From: Neisseria sp. 83E34
Lineage (GTDB): Bacteria > Pseudomonadota > Gammaproteobacteria > Burkholderiales > Neisseriaceae
Reading direction: 5' to 3'
Assembly: GCF_001308015.1 (NCBI RefSeq)
Contig: NZ_LGYH01000001.1
Coordinates: 1 to 64,000 of the forward strand
DNA length: 64,000 nucleotides
Shown: in pieces, positions 19,895 through 30,143 of the stretch
Layout of the letters: every line of letters begins with the position of its first letter
Numbering within the stretch: position 1 is the stretch's first letter
Notes under the pieces: generated by a model
Seen by the model: only the letters and a program-made list of their open reading frames with translations
Told to the model about the DNA's origin: nothing
Database searches by the model: none
Position numbers and translations under genes: made by a program

Positions 19895-20935
19895 TCATGC
19901 TTTGTTTGTGTGCTGCAGGGCAGCAAGATCTTGCTCAAGTTGTTTGATTTTTTTTGACATTTCGCTTAAATGCCGTATATGTACTGCGTTGCGTGCCCAT
20001 TCCTTATGGGTTTGCATCGGATAGCAGGTGGCATAATGCCCCGGCTCTTTAATCGAATGTGTTACAGCCGTGCCGCCACCGATAGTGGTTTTATCGGCAA
20101 TTTCAATATGGCCGACAAACATGGCGGCGCCGCCGATAATGCAATACGAACCGATTTTTGTGCTGCCCGAAATGCCTGCACAAGCTGCGATAACCGTATG
20201 TTCGCCAATTTGGCAGTTATGACCGATTTGCACCTGATTGTCGATTTTCGTACCGCGTCCTACCACCGTATCCGTCATGGCACCCCGGTCTATCATGCTG
20301 TTGGCGCCGATTTCGACATCATCGTGCAGGGTAACGCCGCCGGTTTGGGGAATTTTAAACCAAGAATCGCCGGCAAAAGCCAAACCGAAGCCGTCGGCAC
20401 CAATGACGCTGCCGCCATGGATTTCGACTCGGTTGCCTAAAGTACAACCGTGGTAAATCACAGCATTGGGATGGATGACTACTTCATTTCCGAGTTTACA
20501 ATCATGTTCAATAACCGCGCCAGCCAAAATCCGACAGCCTTCTCCTAAAACAGTATTCGCGCCGACATACGTGTGCGCGCCAATTTCGCAACTGGCAGGT
20601 ACGGTGGCCGAAGGTTCAATGACGGCAGTAGGATGTATGCCGCTATTGGCTTCGACGACAGGAGAGAACAGTCTGGCAACTTTGGCAAAGTATAAGTAAG
20701 GGTCGGAAACCACTATCAGGTTGCGGTTGGTGAACTCATCGGCCACTTTGGCGTTGACAATAATCGCACCTGCTGAACTTTCGCCAACGGTTGCTTTGTA
20801 TTTTGGATTGGCAAGAAACCCTATGTGGTTGGAGCCGGCACTGTCAAGCGGGCGTACACCTGTAACGGGTATATCTTGGCCACGCCATTCTCCGCCAAGT
20901 TCTGCAACAATTTGCGATAGTGTATAGGATGTCAT
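19895..20935 (-). CDS. lpxD: UDP-3-O-(3-hydroxyacyl)glucosamine N-acyltransferase
   Basis: LpxD adds the second acyl chain in lipid A synthesis. I start at ATG 20935 (MTSYTLSQIVAELGGEW), giving 346 residues; an in-frame extension to 20983 adds 16 residues with no family match. The N-terminal uridine-binding domain is followed by hexapeptide repeats (IGAHTYVGANTVLGEGCRI), the catalytic His region QVQIGHNCQIGEHTVIAA, and a C-terminal helix KIKQLEQDLAALQ. A DUS lies in the 102-bp spacer after skp. Confidence 0.96.
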   Translation of the reverse strand: MTSYTLSQIVAELGGEWRGQDIPVTGVRPLDSAGSNHIGFLANPKYKATVGESSAGAIIVNAKVADEFTNRNLIVVSDPYLYFAKVARLFSPVVEANSGIHPTAVIEPSATVPASCEIGAHTYVGANTVLGEGCRILAGAVIEHDCKLGNEVVIHPNAVIYHGCTLGNRVEIHGGSVIGADGFGLAFAGDSWFKIPQTGGVTLHDDVEIGANSMIDRGAMTDTVVGRGTKIDNQVQIGHNCQIGEHTVIAACAGISGSTKIGSYCIIGGAAMFVGHIEIADKTTIGGGTAVTHSIKEPGHYATCYPMQTHKEWARNAVHIRHLSEMSKKIKQLEQDLAALQHTNKA

Positions 20936-21037
20936 GTTTAAGCCTGAATATTTAAAGCCGATTAACCGAAAGCAGCTTTTCATTGAACCCGGATAGATTC
21001 AATGAAAAGCTTGAAATAAAGTATGCCTGTCTGAAAG

Positions 21038-21544
21038 CTACTGATTCAGTAGTTTGATAACTTGGTCTGTAATATCGAATTTTCCGGTTACATAAACGGC
21101 ATCCTGAATAATCAGGTCATAGCCTTCCCTTTTTGCCAAATTAACAATGACACGATTGGCATTTTGCTGCAATGCTGCAAATTTTTCATTACGGCTCAAG
21201 TTGTAATCTTCAGTTAGCTTGGCTTGCTCCAAGCGGAATTCTTGAATCATATCAGTCAGTTTTTTTACTGCTGCTTCGCGCTCTGCTTCCGGTATCTGGC
21301 CTGAAGATAAACGCTTTTCTAATGCTTCACCTTCTTGTTGCATTTTTTGTAACTTGCTTTGGCGCGCGGCAAACTCGCTTTGAAGCGAGGTTTGGATACG
21401 CTGAGCCTGTTTGGATTCACGGTACACTCGCTCCGTATCAATAAAGCCAAGCTTTTGAATGCCATCAGCCAAAGCACTACCCGCCATACAGCAGCCTAAT
21501 ACTAAAGACGCTGTAATACGGGAAACGGAATGAATTCTACTCAT
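21038..21544 (-). CDS. skp: OmpH/Skp-family periplasmic chaperone
   Basis: Skp holds unfolded outer-membrane proteins in the periplasm on their way to BamA. The 168-residue protein has a signal peptide (ITASLVLGCCMAGSALA) and starts the mature part DGIQKLGFIDTERVYRES. The middle is a long Lys/Glu/Gln-rich coiled coil (residues 45-125), the tentacle of the family. It ends DQVIKLLNQ. The gene is 32 bp after bamA, the usual partner. Confidence 0.93.
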   Translation of the reverse strand: MSRIHSVSRITASLVLGCCMAGSALADGIQKLGFIDTERVYRESKQAQRIQTSLQSEFAARQSKLQKMQQEGEALEKRLSSGQIPEAEREAAVKKLTDMIQEFRLEQAKLTEDYNLSRNEKFAALQQNANRVIVNLAKREGYDLIIQDAVYVTGKFDITDQVIKLLNQ

Positions 21545-21576
21545 TAATCAACCTTTATATAAATTTTGCGTTATAT

Positions 21577-23991
21577 TTAGAATGTTGTACCCAATTGGAA
21601 TTGGAAACGCTGGATCTCATCGGTGGATTTTTTCTTAATCGGATACGCATAACTAAACTTCATCGGACCTAACGGAGAAAGCCAAGTAACGGCCGCTCCG
21701 GCAGAATAGCGGAGCTCTTCCTTGAAAGTAGATTTATGCGTTTTACCCAAGCCGTAAACATTTTGCGTTGTATTATTGGTATGGTATTTATCGCTGCTGT
21801 CGTCATTATAAGTTTTACCATCCCATACGCTGCCTGCGTCGGCGAACAGGCTTAAACGAACGGTACGGCTGTCTTTGACACCGGGGAACGGAAAGAGGAG
21901 TTCAGCCGAGCCGGCTACCATTTTGTCACCACCATAGCTGACTTTATCACCTTCACGGTCATAAACTTTCGGGCCGAGCGTACCGCTTTCATAGCCGCGT
22001 ACAGAGCCTAAACCGCCGCCATAGAAGTTTTCAAAGAAAGGCAATTCTTTAGTTTTGCCGTAACCATCGGCATAGCCGATATTGCCGCCCAACATTAAAG
22101 TAAGGTTTTTATTTAAAGGGAAAAACCATTTTTGATTGTGGGTCAGGCTATAATATTGAAGATCGCCGCCGGGTAAGCCCGCTTCAAGATTTACATCTGT
22201 CATGTAACCACGGGTTGGCCATAAGGCATTGTCGGTTTTATTGCGGCCCCAGCCCAAAGTGCTTTTCAGAGTCCAGCCGCTGAATGAGCCTTCACCAGTG
22301 GTTTCATTATCAAGCTTGCCATATTCTTTTACAAAATCACGGTAACGTTTCGGCGCATTCTGATAAGTGTTCACTTTAAAATGCTCTGGTGCCAAGCCCA
22401 AGTTGATTCGGTCATACTCAGTAACCGGAATGCCTGTGCGGACACCTGCGCCGAATGTAGTAGTCTTATATTGCTGGCGGGTTGAAGTGTCAGATTTTCT
22501 CGGGTCATAAATTTTGCCGTATAAATCGTAACCTAAGCTGATGCCGTCAGGAGTAAAATAGGGATCGGTAAACGATAGGGAAGCATTCTTAGTGGTTTTG
22601 CTGCGTGATAAGCGGGCAGAAAGGGATTTACCTGTGCCAAACAGATTGTCTTGTGCTACACCAAAAGAAAGCACCAATCCGGTATCTTGCACCCAGCCTG
22701 CACTTAAATCCAATGAACCGGTTGAGCGCTCTTCTACACTCATATCAATGTCGACTTGGTCGGGCGTGCCTTCCACCGGCTTTGCGTCAAATTTCACATT
22801 GTCGAAATAACCTAATAATTCCACACGTTCTTTAGAACGTTGCAATTTGGAAGAATCATAAGGAGCAGATTCAAGTTGACGTAATTCGCGGCGGATTACC
22901 TCATCACGGGTTTTATTATTGCCGGTAATATGAATTTCGTTTACATAAACTTTGCGGCCCGGATCAACCAATAAAACAAAGTCAACTTTGCCGGTTTCAG
23001 GATTAGGGCGCGGCTGCACATTTACTTCGCTATATGCGTAGCCCGCACTACCCATAGCATTTTGGATATCTTGCAAACTTTGAACCATGAGTTCGCGTTC
23101 ATACCATTTGCCTTCTTTCATTTTCAGCAATTTGTATAAATCTTCTTTCGCGACTTCATTGGTGTCGCCTTCAATAGTTACATTACCCCAACGGTAACGT
23201 TCGCCTTCATGCAGTTTGACCGTAATGGTTTGCTTGGCTTTATCTTCTTCTACGGTTTGCACTTCGGCATCTAAAATGCGGAAATCAAAATAGCCGTTGT
23301 TTTGATAGAAGTCGCTCAGGCGCTCCATGTCTTGATTGAATTTTTCTTGGTTAAATTGGTTACTTTTTGTCAACCAACTCCACATGCTGCCTTCGCTGAG
23401 TGACATTTGTCTCAACAAGCGGCGGTCTGAATATTTCTGATTGCCTTCGAAGCGAATGTCGGCAATCTTGGTAGTTTTGCCTTCTTCGATTTTAAGATCG
23501 ATTGATACACGGTTACGTGCGAGCTTGTTAACGGTCGGAGTAATATTGACCATTTGCTTGCCACGATTGATATATTCTTCTTTTAAGCCGGCAACAGCTT
23601 GGTTGAGTTTTGCCTGGCTGAAAGGTTGGGATTGACCCAGCCCAAAAGACGCCAAGTTTTTCTTAAGAGAATCAGCGGGTAGGGATTTTGCGCCGGTAAT
23701 GGTTAATTCGCTGATGGTCGGACGTTCAACTACAGTAAGCAGGACTTGGTCGCCCATCGTTTCAACGCGAACGTCATCGAAGAAGCCGGTTGCATACAGT
23801 TCTTTAATAATCTCTTCGCCGCGTGCATCAGTAAACGTATCGCCCACTTTTACAGGCAGATAAGAAAACACAGTTACCGGTTCGGTACTTTGCAAGCCTT
23901 CGATGCGGATATCTCTAATGGTGAAATCAGCCAAGGCCAATGGAGCAAGGCCCATCAATACTAAAGCAGCGGTAATCTTTTTCAGTTTCAT
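21577..23991 (-). CDS. bamA: Outer-membrane assembly factor BamA (Omp85)
   Basis: BamA is the essential insertase for outer-membrane barrels, first characterised in Neisseria as Omp85. The 804-residue protein has a signal peptide ending at ALA, starts FTIRDIRIEGLQSTEP, and has five POTRA domains to about residue 420. The barrel follows, with the conserved VRGYESGTLGPK loop and the C-terminal signature FQFQLGTTF ending in Phe. It begins 5 bp after rseP and is followed by skp and lpxD, uniting protein and lipid A supply to the outer membrane. Confidence 0.98.
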   Translation of the reverse strand: MKLKKITAALVLMGLAPLALADFTIRDIRIEGLQSTEPVTVFSYLPVKVGDTFTDARGEEIIKELYATGFFDDVRVETMGDQVLLTVVERPTISELTITGAKSLPADSLKKNLASFGLGQSQPFSQAKLNQAVAGLKEEYINRGKQMVNITPTVNKLARNRVSIDLKIEEGKTTKIADIRFEGNQKYSDRRLLRQMSLSEGSMWSWLTKSNQFNQEKFNQDMERLSDFYQNNGYFDFRILDAEVQTVEEDKAKQTITVKLHEGERYRWGNVTIEGDTNEVAKEDLYKLLKMKEGKWYERELMVQSLQDIQNAMGSAGYAYSEVNVQPRPNPETGKVDFVLLVDPGRKVYVNEIHITGNNKTRDEVIRRELRQLESAPYDSSKLQRSKERVELLGYFDNVKFDAKPVEGTPDQVDIDMSVEERSTGSLDLSAGWVQDTGLVLSFGVAQDNLFGTGKSLSARLSRSKTTKNASLSFTDPYFTPDGISLGYDLYGKIYDPRKSDTSTRQQYKTTTFGAGVRTGIPVTEYDRINLGLAPEHFKVNTYQNAPKRYRDFVKEYGKLDNETTGEGSFSGWTLKSTLGWGRNKTDNALWPTRGYMTDVNLEAGLPGGDLQYYSLTHNQKWFFPLNKNLTLMLGGNIGYADGYGKTKELPFFENFYGGGLGSVRGYESGTLGPKVYDREGDKVSYGGDKMVAGSAELLFPFPGVKDSRTVRLSLFADAGSVWDGKTYNDDSSDKYHTNNTTQNVYGLGKTHKSTFKEELRYSAGAAVTWLSPLGPMKFSYAYPIKKKSTDEIQRFQFQLGTTF

Positions 23992-23996
23992 AAACT

Positions 23997-25340
23997 CTAT
24001 CCAAACAGACGGGTAATATCGTTAAAGAAAGCCAAAAGCATCAGCATCAGCATGGCAGCGATGCCGAAGCGTATGCCTATCATTTGTACGCGTTCACTTA
24101 AAGGTTTGCCACGCAGCCATTCAAGGGTATAAAACACCAAATGGCCGCCGTCAAGAACGGGAACCGGCATTAAATTCAATACACCCAGGCTAACACTTAC
24201 CAGGGCTAAAAATTCTAAATAAGCCTGCGCGCTGATGGCTGCTGTTTTTCCAGCTACATCAGCTATGGTCAAAGGGCCGGAAATATGGTTAATAGAAGCT
24301 TGGCCTGTCAGCAGCTTGCCGAAAAATTTTACGGTTAACGTTGAAAATTCTACGGTTTTATCCCAGCCCATTTTAAAAGCTTGGCCGACTGAAGGCGTAT
24401 ATTCTCGGCTGATTTTTTTCTCCCAAGCTTTATCAATACCCGAAGAAACGCCAATTAGGCCTACCAGACGGTTACGGTCGCGCGTTGTTTGCGACTCAGG
24501 GCGTATTGCTATTTGTATATTTTGCCCGTTACGCTCAACACCAAGCATCAATTTTTGCCCCGGGCTGTTGCGTATGATTGAGCTCCAGTCTTGCCATGAG
24601 GGTGTCATTTTACCGTCAACTGAAATAATGCGGTCACCTTTTTTTAAGCCCGCTTTATCAGCAGCGCTGTTTGCTTTGACTTCCTCTATTAAATCGGAAC
24701 GTTTAAACGCATCTAAACCGATATAGCCGTTGCGTTTGGCCGCAAGAGAGGCTTCCGGGGTACCGGCAATGTTAATCTGACGTAACGCGGGTTGGTTTTG
24801 GTTGTCGACTACCTGTACATCAACTTTCCCGGCATCAAGATTCAGCGTGATTTTTGTACGGGCATCTGGCCAATCTGTAACGGTTTCACCATTAACGCTT
24901 AAAACCAAATCACCTTCACGAAAGCCAGATTTGTCAGCAATGCTGTTCTTTTCTACAGTACCGATAAAAGGTTTGACTTCGGTTACACCGAAAGAAAAAC
25001 TGAGACCGAAAAGCAAAACGGCCAGCAATAAGTTGGTAATCGGCCCTGCGGCAACAATGGCAATACGTTTGGCGGGATGTTGCTTATCAAAAGCATAGGG
25101 CAAATCTTTTTCTGCAACATCGCCTTCTCGGGTGTCGACCATTTTAACATAGCCGCCCAATGGAATCGGGGCGAGACACCATTCGGTATCGCCAATCCGT
25201 TTGGTATAAAACGGTTTGCCGAAGCCCACGCTGAAGCGCAATACTTTTACACCACATCGGCGAGCAACAAAATAATGGCCGAATTCGTGAAGGCTCACTA
25301 ATAACAGGATTGCCACCAAAAAGGCAATAATTGTCAGCAA
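23997..25340 (-). CDS. rseP: Site-2 intramembrane zinc metalloprotease RseP
   Basis: RseP cleaves transmembrane anti-sigma factors and leftover signal peptides inside the membrane. The 447-residue protein has the zinc-binding HEFGH (residues 18-22) in its first helix, the second metal motif [13 protein letters not shown] near the C-terminus, and two PDZ domains between ([16 protein letters not shown] and [16 protein letters not shown]). It lies 9 bp after dxr and 5 bp before bamA, a conserved arrangement. Confidence 0.96.
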   Translation of the reverse strand: MLTIIAFLVAILLLVSLHEFGHYFVARRCGVKVLRFSVGFGKPFYTKRIGDTEWCLAPIPLGGYVKMVDTREGDVAEKDLPYAFDKQHPAKRIAIVAAGPITNLLLAVLLFGLSFSFGVTEVKPFIGTVEKNSIADKSGFREGDLVLSVNGETVTDWPDARTKITLNLDAGKVDVQVVDNQNQPALRQINIAGTPEASLAAKRNGYIGLDAFKRSDLIEEVKANSAADKAGLKKGDRIISVDGKMTPSWQDWSSIIRNSPGQKLMLGVERNGQNIQIAIRPESQTTRDRNRLVGLIGVSSGIDKAWEKKISREYTPSVGQAFKMGWDKTVEFSTLTVKFFGKLLTGQASINHISGPLTIADVAGKTAAISAQAYLEFLALVSVSLGVLNLMPVPVLDGGHLVFYTLEWLRGKPLSERVQMIGIRFGIAAMLMLMLLAFFNDITRLFG

Positions 25341-25349
25341 ATCAAACTC

Positions 25350-26534
25350 CTAGCGGTCTAATGCCGCAATAAACTGTGTTGCCTCTGCGCGGGTTTGTGT
25401 GTCTTGGGCCAAGAGGCTCTCAAGGCTGTTGCCGTCATTGGAAAAGTTTTGTTCCAAGCAATGTGCAACCACGCGGGCGATGTCTGTAAAACGGATTTTT
25501 TCTGCCAAAAAAGCATCTACGGCTATTTCGTTGGCTGCATTCAACACACAAGGCGCGTTACCGCCTGCTTGCATGGCCTGATAAGCCAATTTAAGACAAG
25601 GAAAGCGGTTAAAATCCGGTGTTTTAAATGTTAAGCCGCTTAAGGTGTTGAAATCTAATGGCTTAACACCTGCGTCAATGCGAATTGGCAGGCCTAAACA
25701 ATAGGCAATCGGGGTACGCATGTCAGGGTTGCCCATTTGTGCCAAAACCGATCCGTCAAGATAGCGCACCATGCTGTGAATGACGCTTTGTGGGTGGACA
25801 ACCACTTCCAGTTTCTCCGGCGGGCAGTGAAATAACCAATGTGCTTCAATTAGCTCCAGCCCTTTATTCATCATGCTGGCCGAATCAACCGATATTTTTT
25901 TACCCATGCTCCAGTTGGGGTGTTTTATAGCTTGAGCAGGTGTGATGGTATCAAACGTGTTTAAATCAGTCTCAAGGAAAGGGCCGCCGGAGGCGGTCAG
26001 AATGATAGACTGAATTCCGTGTTTGTGCGGATTATCTGTGTAATGTTCGGGCAAAACTTGGTAAATGGCATTGTGTTCGCTATCAATCGGCAGCACTTTT
26101 GCTCCCGATTTTGCGGCGGTTTCTATAAAGAGCGCTCCGGAAACAACCAAGGTTTCTTTGTTGGCCAGATAAATGGTTTTGCCTTTTTCGGCAGCCGCTA
26201 AAGTGGGCGGCAGGCCGGCTGCGCCGACAATGGCGGCCATTACGCCGGTTACTTCCTCTGCTGTGGCAACATCAATCAATGCCTGCGGCCCGAATAGTAC
26301 TTCTGTGTCTGTGTTGCTTGCTTTCAGACAGGCATTTAACTCTTGGGCGCAGGCTTCATCCGCTACTACGGCAAATTTGGGGCGGAAAGTATGGCATTGT
26401 TCTGCCAGTTTGTTTACCTGGCGATGGCCTGCAAGTGCGAAAACTTCGAATTTTTCGGGGTGCCGGGCGATGACGTCCAGTGTGCTGACGCCGATACTGC
26501 CGGTTGCACCAAGTATGGTTAGAGTTTGTTTCAT
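25350..26534 (-). CDS. dxr: 1-deoxy-D-xylulose 5-phosphate reductoisomerase
   Basis: Dxr makes 2-C-methylerythritol 4-phosphate, the first committed step of non-mevalonate isoprenoid synthesis and the target of fosmidomycin. The 394-residue protein has the NADPH-binding GATGSIGVSTLDVI at the N-terminus, LANKETLVVSGALF, the metal-site DSEHNAIYQ, TASGGPF and SVDSASMMNKGLELIEAHWLF. One DUS (26323-26334) lies inside the reading frame. It is linked to uppS, which uses the isoprenoid products. Confidence 0.97.
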   Translation of the reverse strand: MKQTLTILGATGSIGVSTLDVIARHPEKFEVFALAGHRQVNKLAEQCHTFRPKFAVVADEACAQELNACLKASNTDTEVLFGPQALIDVATAEEVTGVMAAIVGAAGLPPTLAAAEKGKTIYLANKETLVVSGALFIETAAKSGAKVLPIDSEHNAIYQVLPEHYTDNPHKHGIQSIILTASGGPFLETDLNTFDTITPAQAIKHPNWSMGKKISVDSASMMNKGLELIEAHWLFHCPPEKLEVVVHPQSVIHSMVRYLDGSVLAQMGNPDMRTPIAYCLGLPIRIDAGVKPLDFNTLSGLTFKTPDFNRFPCLKLAYQAMQAGGNAPCVLNAANEIAVDAFLAEKIRFTDIARVVAHCLEQNFSNDGNSLESLLAQDTQTRAEATQFIAALDR

Positions 26535-26548
26535 GATGTTGGTTCGTT

Positions 26549-26646
26549 TTCAGACAGGCATTTACAAGATGCTTATCTGATATGTTTTTTATTTGTTATG
26601 TCGTTCAGACAGGCATTGTGCGGGTTATATAGAATGCCTGTCTGAA
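26549..26646. repeat. Cluster of three DUS between cdsA and dxr
   Basis: Exact DUS copies lie at 26549-26560 and 26604-26615 (reverse) and 26635-26646 (forward). The last two can pair over a 19-nt loop. There is no T-run on the transcribed (minus) strand, so at most this is a processing or attenuation site within the operon. Confidence 0.7.
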
Positions 26647-26655
26647 AAGAAGTAA

Positions 26656-27450
26656 TTAGGCAAACAGGAAATTAATGGCTGCATAAACGCTCAATACGGC
26701 AAGTAATGAGTCTGTCCGATCGAGTACGCCGCCGTGGCCGGGTAGCAGATTGCTGCTGTCTTTTACACCGGCGGCACGTTTGAGCCAGCTTTCCAGTAAG
26801 TCTCCGCAAATGCTGACAATAGTTAAAATAGCAGCGATACACGCAGCTCCAAGCCATGTGGTTTCAAATCCGAGCCAGCCGGCGCTGCGCACCAGCAGCA
26901 TATAAATTATGGCGCATAGCATGCCGCCTGCGGCACCTTCCCAGCTTTTGCCCGGGCTGATTGAGGGAGCGATTTTGCGTTTACCGTATGCTCTGCCTAC
27001 AAAATAGGCAAAAGAATCGGCAACCCAAACTAGCCCCATAATTGCTAAAAGCGGCAGCGCGGATTCAGGTTCGGGGCGTAAGCCGACTAGGGCAAACCAG
27101 AATGGCAGCATCAGCATCCAGCCGACAGTCAGGCCTTTCCAGTCATTAGGCAAGGACCATTTATTTTTAAGCCATAAAGGCATCACCAGTAGCCAGAAGC
27201 CCAAAACCAGCCACCAAGCAAGTGCGGGAAGCTGCCAGCCGCCTGAGTGGGCAAGCAGCATGAATAAAGCTGTTCCTGCCAGATAGGGCATTTTCTGTTG
27301 ATATTCCATTTTGCACAAACGGCTGTATTCCCATAGGGCAATCAGGGCAATTAAGCTGCAGAAAAAAGCCCAAAGGCCGTTTGGTGCATAAAACAGCATG
27401 CCCAGCATTAAGGGCAGCAATACTAACGCGGTAAGAATGCGTTGTAACAT
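26656..27450 (-). CDS. cdsA: Phosphatidate cytidylyltransferase
   Basis: CdsA makes CDP-diacylglycerol, the branch point to all phospholipids. The 264-residue protein is almost wholly membrane-embedded. The family signature is near the C-terminus: SPGKSWEGAAGGMLCA, then GDLLESWLKRAAGVKDSSNL, LPGHGGVLDRTDSLL. It begins 3 bp after the uppS stop, so the two are co-translated. The downstream spacer to dxr is a DUS cluster. Confidence 0.95.
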   Translation of the reverse strand: MLQRILTALVLLPLMLGMLFYAPNGLWAFFCSLIALIALWEYSRLCKMEYQQKMPYLAGTALFMLLAHSGGWQLPALAWWLVLGFWLLVMPLWLKNKWSLPNDWKGLTVGWMLMLPFWFALVGLRPEPESALPLLAIMGLVWVADSFAYFVGRAYGKRKIAPSISPGKSWEGAAGGMLCAIIYMLLVRSAGWLGFETTWLGAACIAAILTIVSICGDLLESWLKRAAGVKDSSNLLPGHGGVLDRTDSLLAVLSVYAAINFLFA

Positions 27451-27453
27451 GGT

Positions 27454-28200
27454 TTAATTCCGTTGCTGGTCCGCCGGCAATTGCTCGGATGTGCGGCCGA
27501 AGCGGCGCTCACGTTTTTGAAATGATGCGATGGCTTCGTTGAATGCTGCTGCATCGAAATCCGGCCATAATGTGTCGGTAAAATAAAATTCGGCGTAAGC
27601 CATTTGCCAAAGCAGGAAGTTGCTGATGCGTGTTTCACCGCCTGTTCGGATGAATAAATCGGGTTCGGGTGCTTCTGCAAGCATCAGGTGTTTGGCTAAG
27701 TCGGCTTCCGTTAGCTCGGTTTTGCCTTCTTTCAAGGCACGATTGGCCGCCTGAAGAATATCCCAGCGGCCGCCGTAATCGGCGGCAACCACCAGAGTGA
27801 GGCCGGTGTTGTTTGCGGTAAGCGCTTCGGCTTCTTCAATGCCGTGGCGGATTTCGGCATTAAAGTGGGCGCGCTCGCCGATCACTTTCAGGCGCAAGTT
27901 GTTTTTGTGCATTTTGTGTACCCGTTTTTTTAATGCTTGCAAAAACAAACCCATCAAGAAAGACACTTCTTCTTCCGGCCTGCGCCAGTTTTCGGTGGAA
28001 AACGCGAAAACGGTCAGGTATTGAACACCCAGTTTGGAGCACTCTTTGCATAGGTTTTCCAAGACCTTAAGCCCGCGTTTGTGCCCCATTACCCGGGGTA
28101 ACAGACGCTTTTTTGCCCAGCGGCCGTTGCCGTCCATAATCACGGCGATATGGCGGGGAATCTGGGTATGTTCCAGAATGGTTTGGGTGCTGCTCTTCAC
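27454..28200 (-). CDS. uppS: Undecaprenyl diphosphate synthase
   Basis: UppS is a cis-prenyltransferase that builds the C55 carrier lipid for peptidoglycan and glycan assembly. The 248-residue protein has HIAVIMDGNGRWAKKR, whose Asp binds magnesium, then MGHKRGLKVLENLC, VFAFSTENWRRPEEEV and the C-terminal DLFIRTGGETRISNFLLWQMAYAEF, split here only by normal family spacing. It lies between frr and cdsA in a conserved gene order. Confidence 0.96.
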   Translation of the reverse strand: MKSSTQTILEHTQIPRHIAVIMDGNGRWAKKRLLPRVMGHKRGLKVLENLCKECSKLGVQYLTVFAFSTENWRRPEEEVSFLMGLFLQALKKRVHKMHKNNLRLKVIGERAHFNAEIRHGIEEAEALTANNTGLTLVVAADYGGRWDILQAANRALKEGKTELTEADLAKHLMLAEAPEPDLFIRTGGETRISNFLLWQMAYAEFYFTDTLWPDFDAAAFNEAIASFQKRERRFGRTSEQLPADQQRN

Positions 28201-28252
28201 GGTGTCGCTCCTTCAGGCAGGCCTGTCTGAAAACGGGCCGGGATTAAGCGGC

Positions 28253-28810
28253 TTAAACAGCCATTAAGTCTTCTTCTTTGGCTGCGAGCGTTTTATCGGT
28301 TTCGGCGATGTATTTGTCGGTCAGCTTTTGAATGGCTTCTTCGGCACGGCGTGCTTCGTCTTCTGAAATTTCTTTTTCTTTCAGAAGGTTTTTGATTTCG
28401 GTGTTGGCATCACGGCGGACATTTCGAATGGCAACACGGCCTTCTTCCACTTCCCCGCGCACAACTTTAATCAAATCTTTACGGCGCTCTTCCGTGAGCA
28501 TGGGCATGGGTACGCGTATAACATCGCCCATGGCGGCCGGGTTCAAGCCAAGGTTGGAATCGCGGATGGCTTTTTCGACCGCGGCAGCCATGTTGCTTTC
28601 ATATACTTTCACGCCGATGGTGCGCGCGTCGAGTAGGGTAACATTGGCTACTTGGCTTACGGGTACGGGGCTGCCGTAATATTCAACGTCTACTTGGTCA
28701 AGCAGACCCGTATGGGCGCGGCCGGTACGCACTTTGGCTAAATTGTCTTTCAATACTTCCAAAGATTTCTGCATTTTGCTTTCGGCGCTTTTTTGAATGT
28801 CATTAATCAT
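28253..28810 (-). CDS. frr: Ribosome-recycling factor
   Basis: RRF splits post-termination ribosomes with EF-G. The 185-residue protein starts [21 protein letters not shown] and shows [37 protein letters not shown] and the long helical arms ending [13 protein letters not shown]. Length and sequence are standard. A near-DUS (28220-28231) lies in the 52-bp spacer before uppS. Upstream, where pyrH is a common neighbour, a DUF4424-like gene intervenes. Confidence 0.97.
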   Translation of the reverse strand: MINDIQKSAESKMQKSLEVLKDNLAKVRTGRAHTGLLDQVDVEYYGSPVPVSQVANVTLLDARTIGVKVYESNMAAAVEKAIRDSNLGLNPAAMGDVIRVPMPMLTEERRKDLIKVVRGEVEEGRVAIRNVRRDANTEIKNLLKEKEISEDEARRAEEAIQKLTDKYIAETDKTLAAKEEDLMAV

Positions 28811-28948
28811 ATAGGGTTCTCTTTAAAAATGCTTAAGTTTGCCCAACCGTAAAGTCGGAGTGGATGAAAGGGCCGGATATGGGGCAGGGGTCGGCTGCGT
28901 TGGGTATATTCCGGCAATTTGGGTGTAATCGGCTTATTCTAGCCGCGG

Positions 28949-29917
28949 TTAGATGCCTTCGGCAAATATAATGTCTAAATCCCTTGTGGGGATGAAATTG
29001 TGTTTGACGGCGCGGAAATGGTTTGGGCCGACTTTTTTCAGTGATTTATCCCAGCACAATGATACTAATTCGTTTGGATCACGTTCGATGGTGAGCGTAA
29101 AGGTACCGATAGGTCCGGCCCAGTTGGCGCCGGTAGTCAGTATATAGCTTAATGCGCTGTGAGCCGGATAATTTTTTCCGCTTGTTTTCATTTTACGGCG
29201 GAAATTGTCATCAATACAGTAGGTGGTATAAAAGGTATTTTCTTTATTTTTTCGTGCATCGAAGTGAATGCTGCTGCCTACCAGCGGCGTGTATTGATGT
29301 TGGACTTCGGTTATTGAGCTTGCTTTAAAAGTTTGCTTCCAACTGTATATGATTTGGGCAGCCCAAGGAGAAAAGTGGCCGGTGTCTTCTTGTTGGTTAA
29401 GGGCGGCTTTTAATTTGTGTATTTGCGGATTGTTGCACCGGCTTAGTTTTTTATGCAGCTTGATGTTGTTGTGTTGTTCAGTCCAGGGCGCCATTAATTC
29501 TGAATCGCTGAAGCCGCATTTTTTCAGTGATTCGGTTACATCAACCGGTTTGCCGGTTTGCCCGTGTGCATGCATAAAGGCACGTACATGAATATCGGGC
29601 TGTAGATTTTTGCCGTTAACTTGAACTTTAAAGCTTTTAACCAGTGCTGCCGTGTTGGCAAAGTCGCTATTGTAAAAGCGCTCCAATATTGGCAGAGGAA
29701 ACAGTATGGTTTCGTGGATATCCTGTTTGCTTTGGTTTTTGAACTGATAAGCCACGCGGATTTGCTGTTTGCTGATGTATAAATCTTCGCTCAGCATTTT
29801 GATATACGGGTTTTCCAGATATTCAATGCCGCCGGTGCCGATAAAGCCGGAACTGTCGTTGGCTTGTACAATAAGCGGTGTCAGCAGCGATGCAGTAAGT
29901 AGCAGGCGTATCCTCAT
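28949..29917 (-). CDS. Secreted DUF4424-like protein
   Basis: A 322-residue protein with a clear signal peptide (MRIRLLLTASLLTPLIVQA). The mature part reads NDSSGFIGTGGIEYLENPYIKML, then SEDLYISKQQIRVAYQFKN and ETILFPLPIL. I recognise this pattern as DUF4424, a family of periplasmic or outer-envelope beta-rich proteins of unknown function. Only three cysteines stand out (C134, C161 and one near the C-terminus). It sits between pyrH and frr with spacers of 226 and 138 bp, so it is probably transcribed separately. No function can be assigned. Confidence 0.75.
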   Translation of the reverse strand: MRIRLLLTASLLTPLIVQANDSSGFIGTGGIEYLENPYIKMLSEDLYISKQQIRVAYQFKNQSKQDIHETILFPLPILERFYNSDFANTAALVKSFKVQVNGKNLQPDIHVRAFMHAHGQTGKPVDVTESLKKCGFSDSELMAPWTEQHNNIKLHKKLSRCNNPQIHKLKAALNQQEDTGHFSPWAAQIIYSWKQTFKASSITEVQHQYTPLVGSSIHFDARKNKENTFYTTYCIDDNFRRKMKTSGKNYPAHSALSYILTTGANWAGPIGTFTLTIERDPNELVSLCWDKSLKKVGPNHFRAVKHNFIPTRDLDIIFAEGI

Positions 29918-30014
29918 GGTGTTTCCTGTTCATAAACATCTGTTGGGCATGGCCGTATATTATATTGAGCGTTACCTATGTTCAGTATGAATCAAGGTTT
30001 GATTGTGTAAGCTT

Positions 30015-30047
30015 AGAGCGTGCCGTATGTATCTGACGACACGCTCT
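30015..30047. other. Hairpin downstream of pyrH
   Basis: AGAGCGTG (30015-30022) pairs with CACGCTCT (30040-30047), extended by CGT/ACG with one bulge. It lies 97 bp beyond the pyrH stop and lacks a clear T-run, so it may be a weak terminator or a processing hairpin. Confidence 0.5.
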
Positions 30048-30143
30048 TTACAGTTTGTCGGTGTGAAATTTCATCATTCATGCGTACTACCTTATAAATT
30101 GCAGTTTGGTATGAAATCTCACAGTTATGTAACCAGCCAACAG

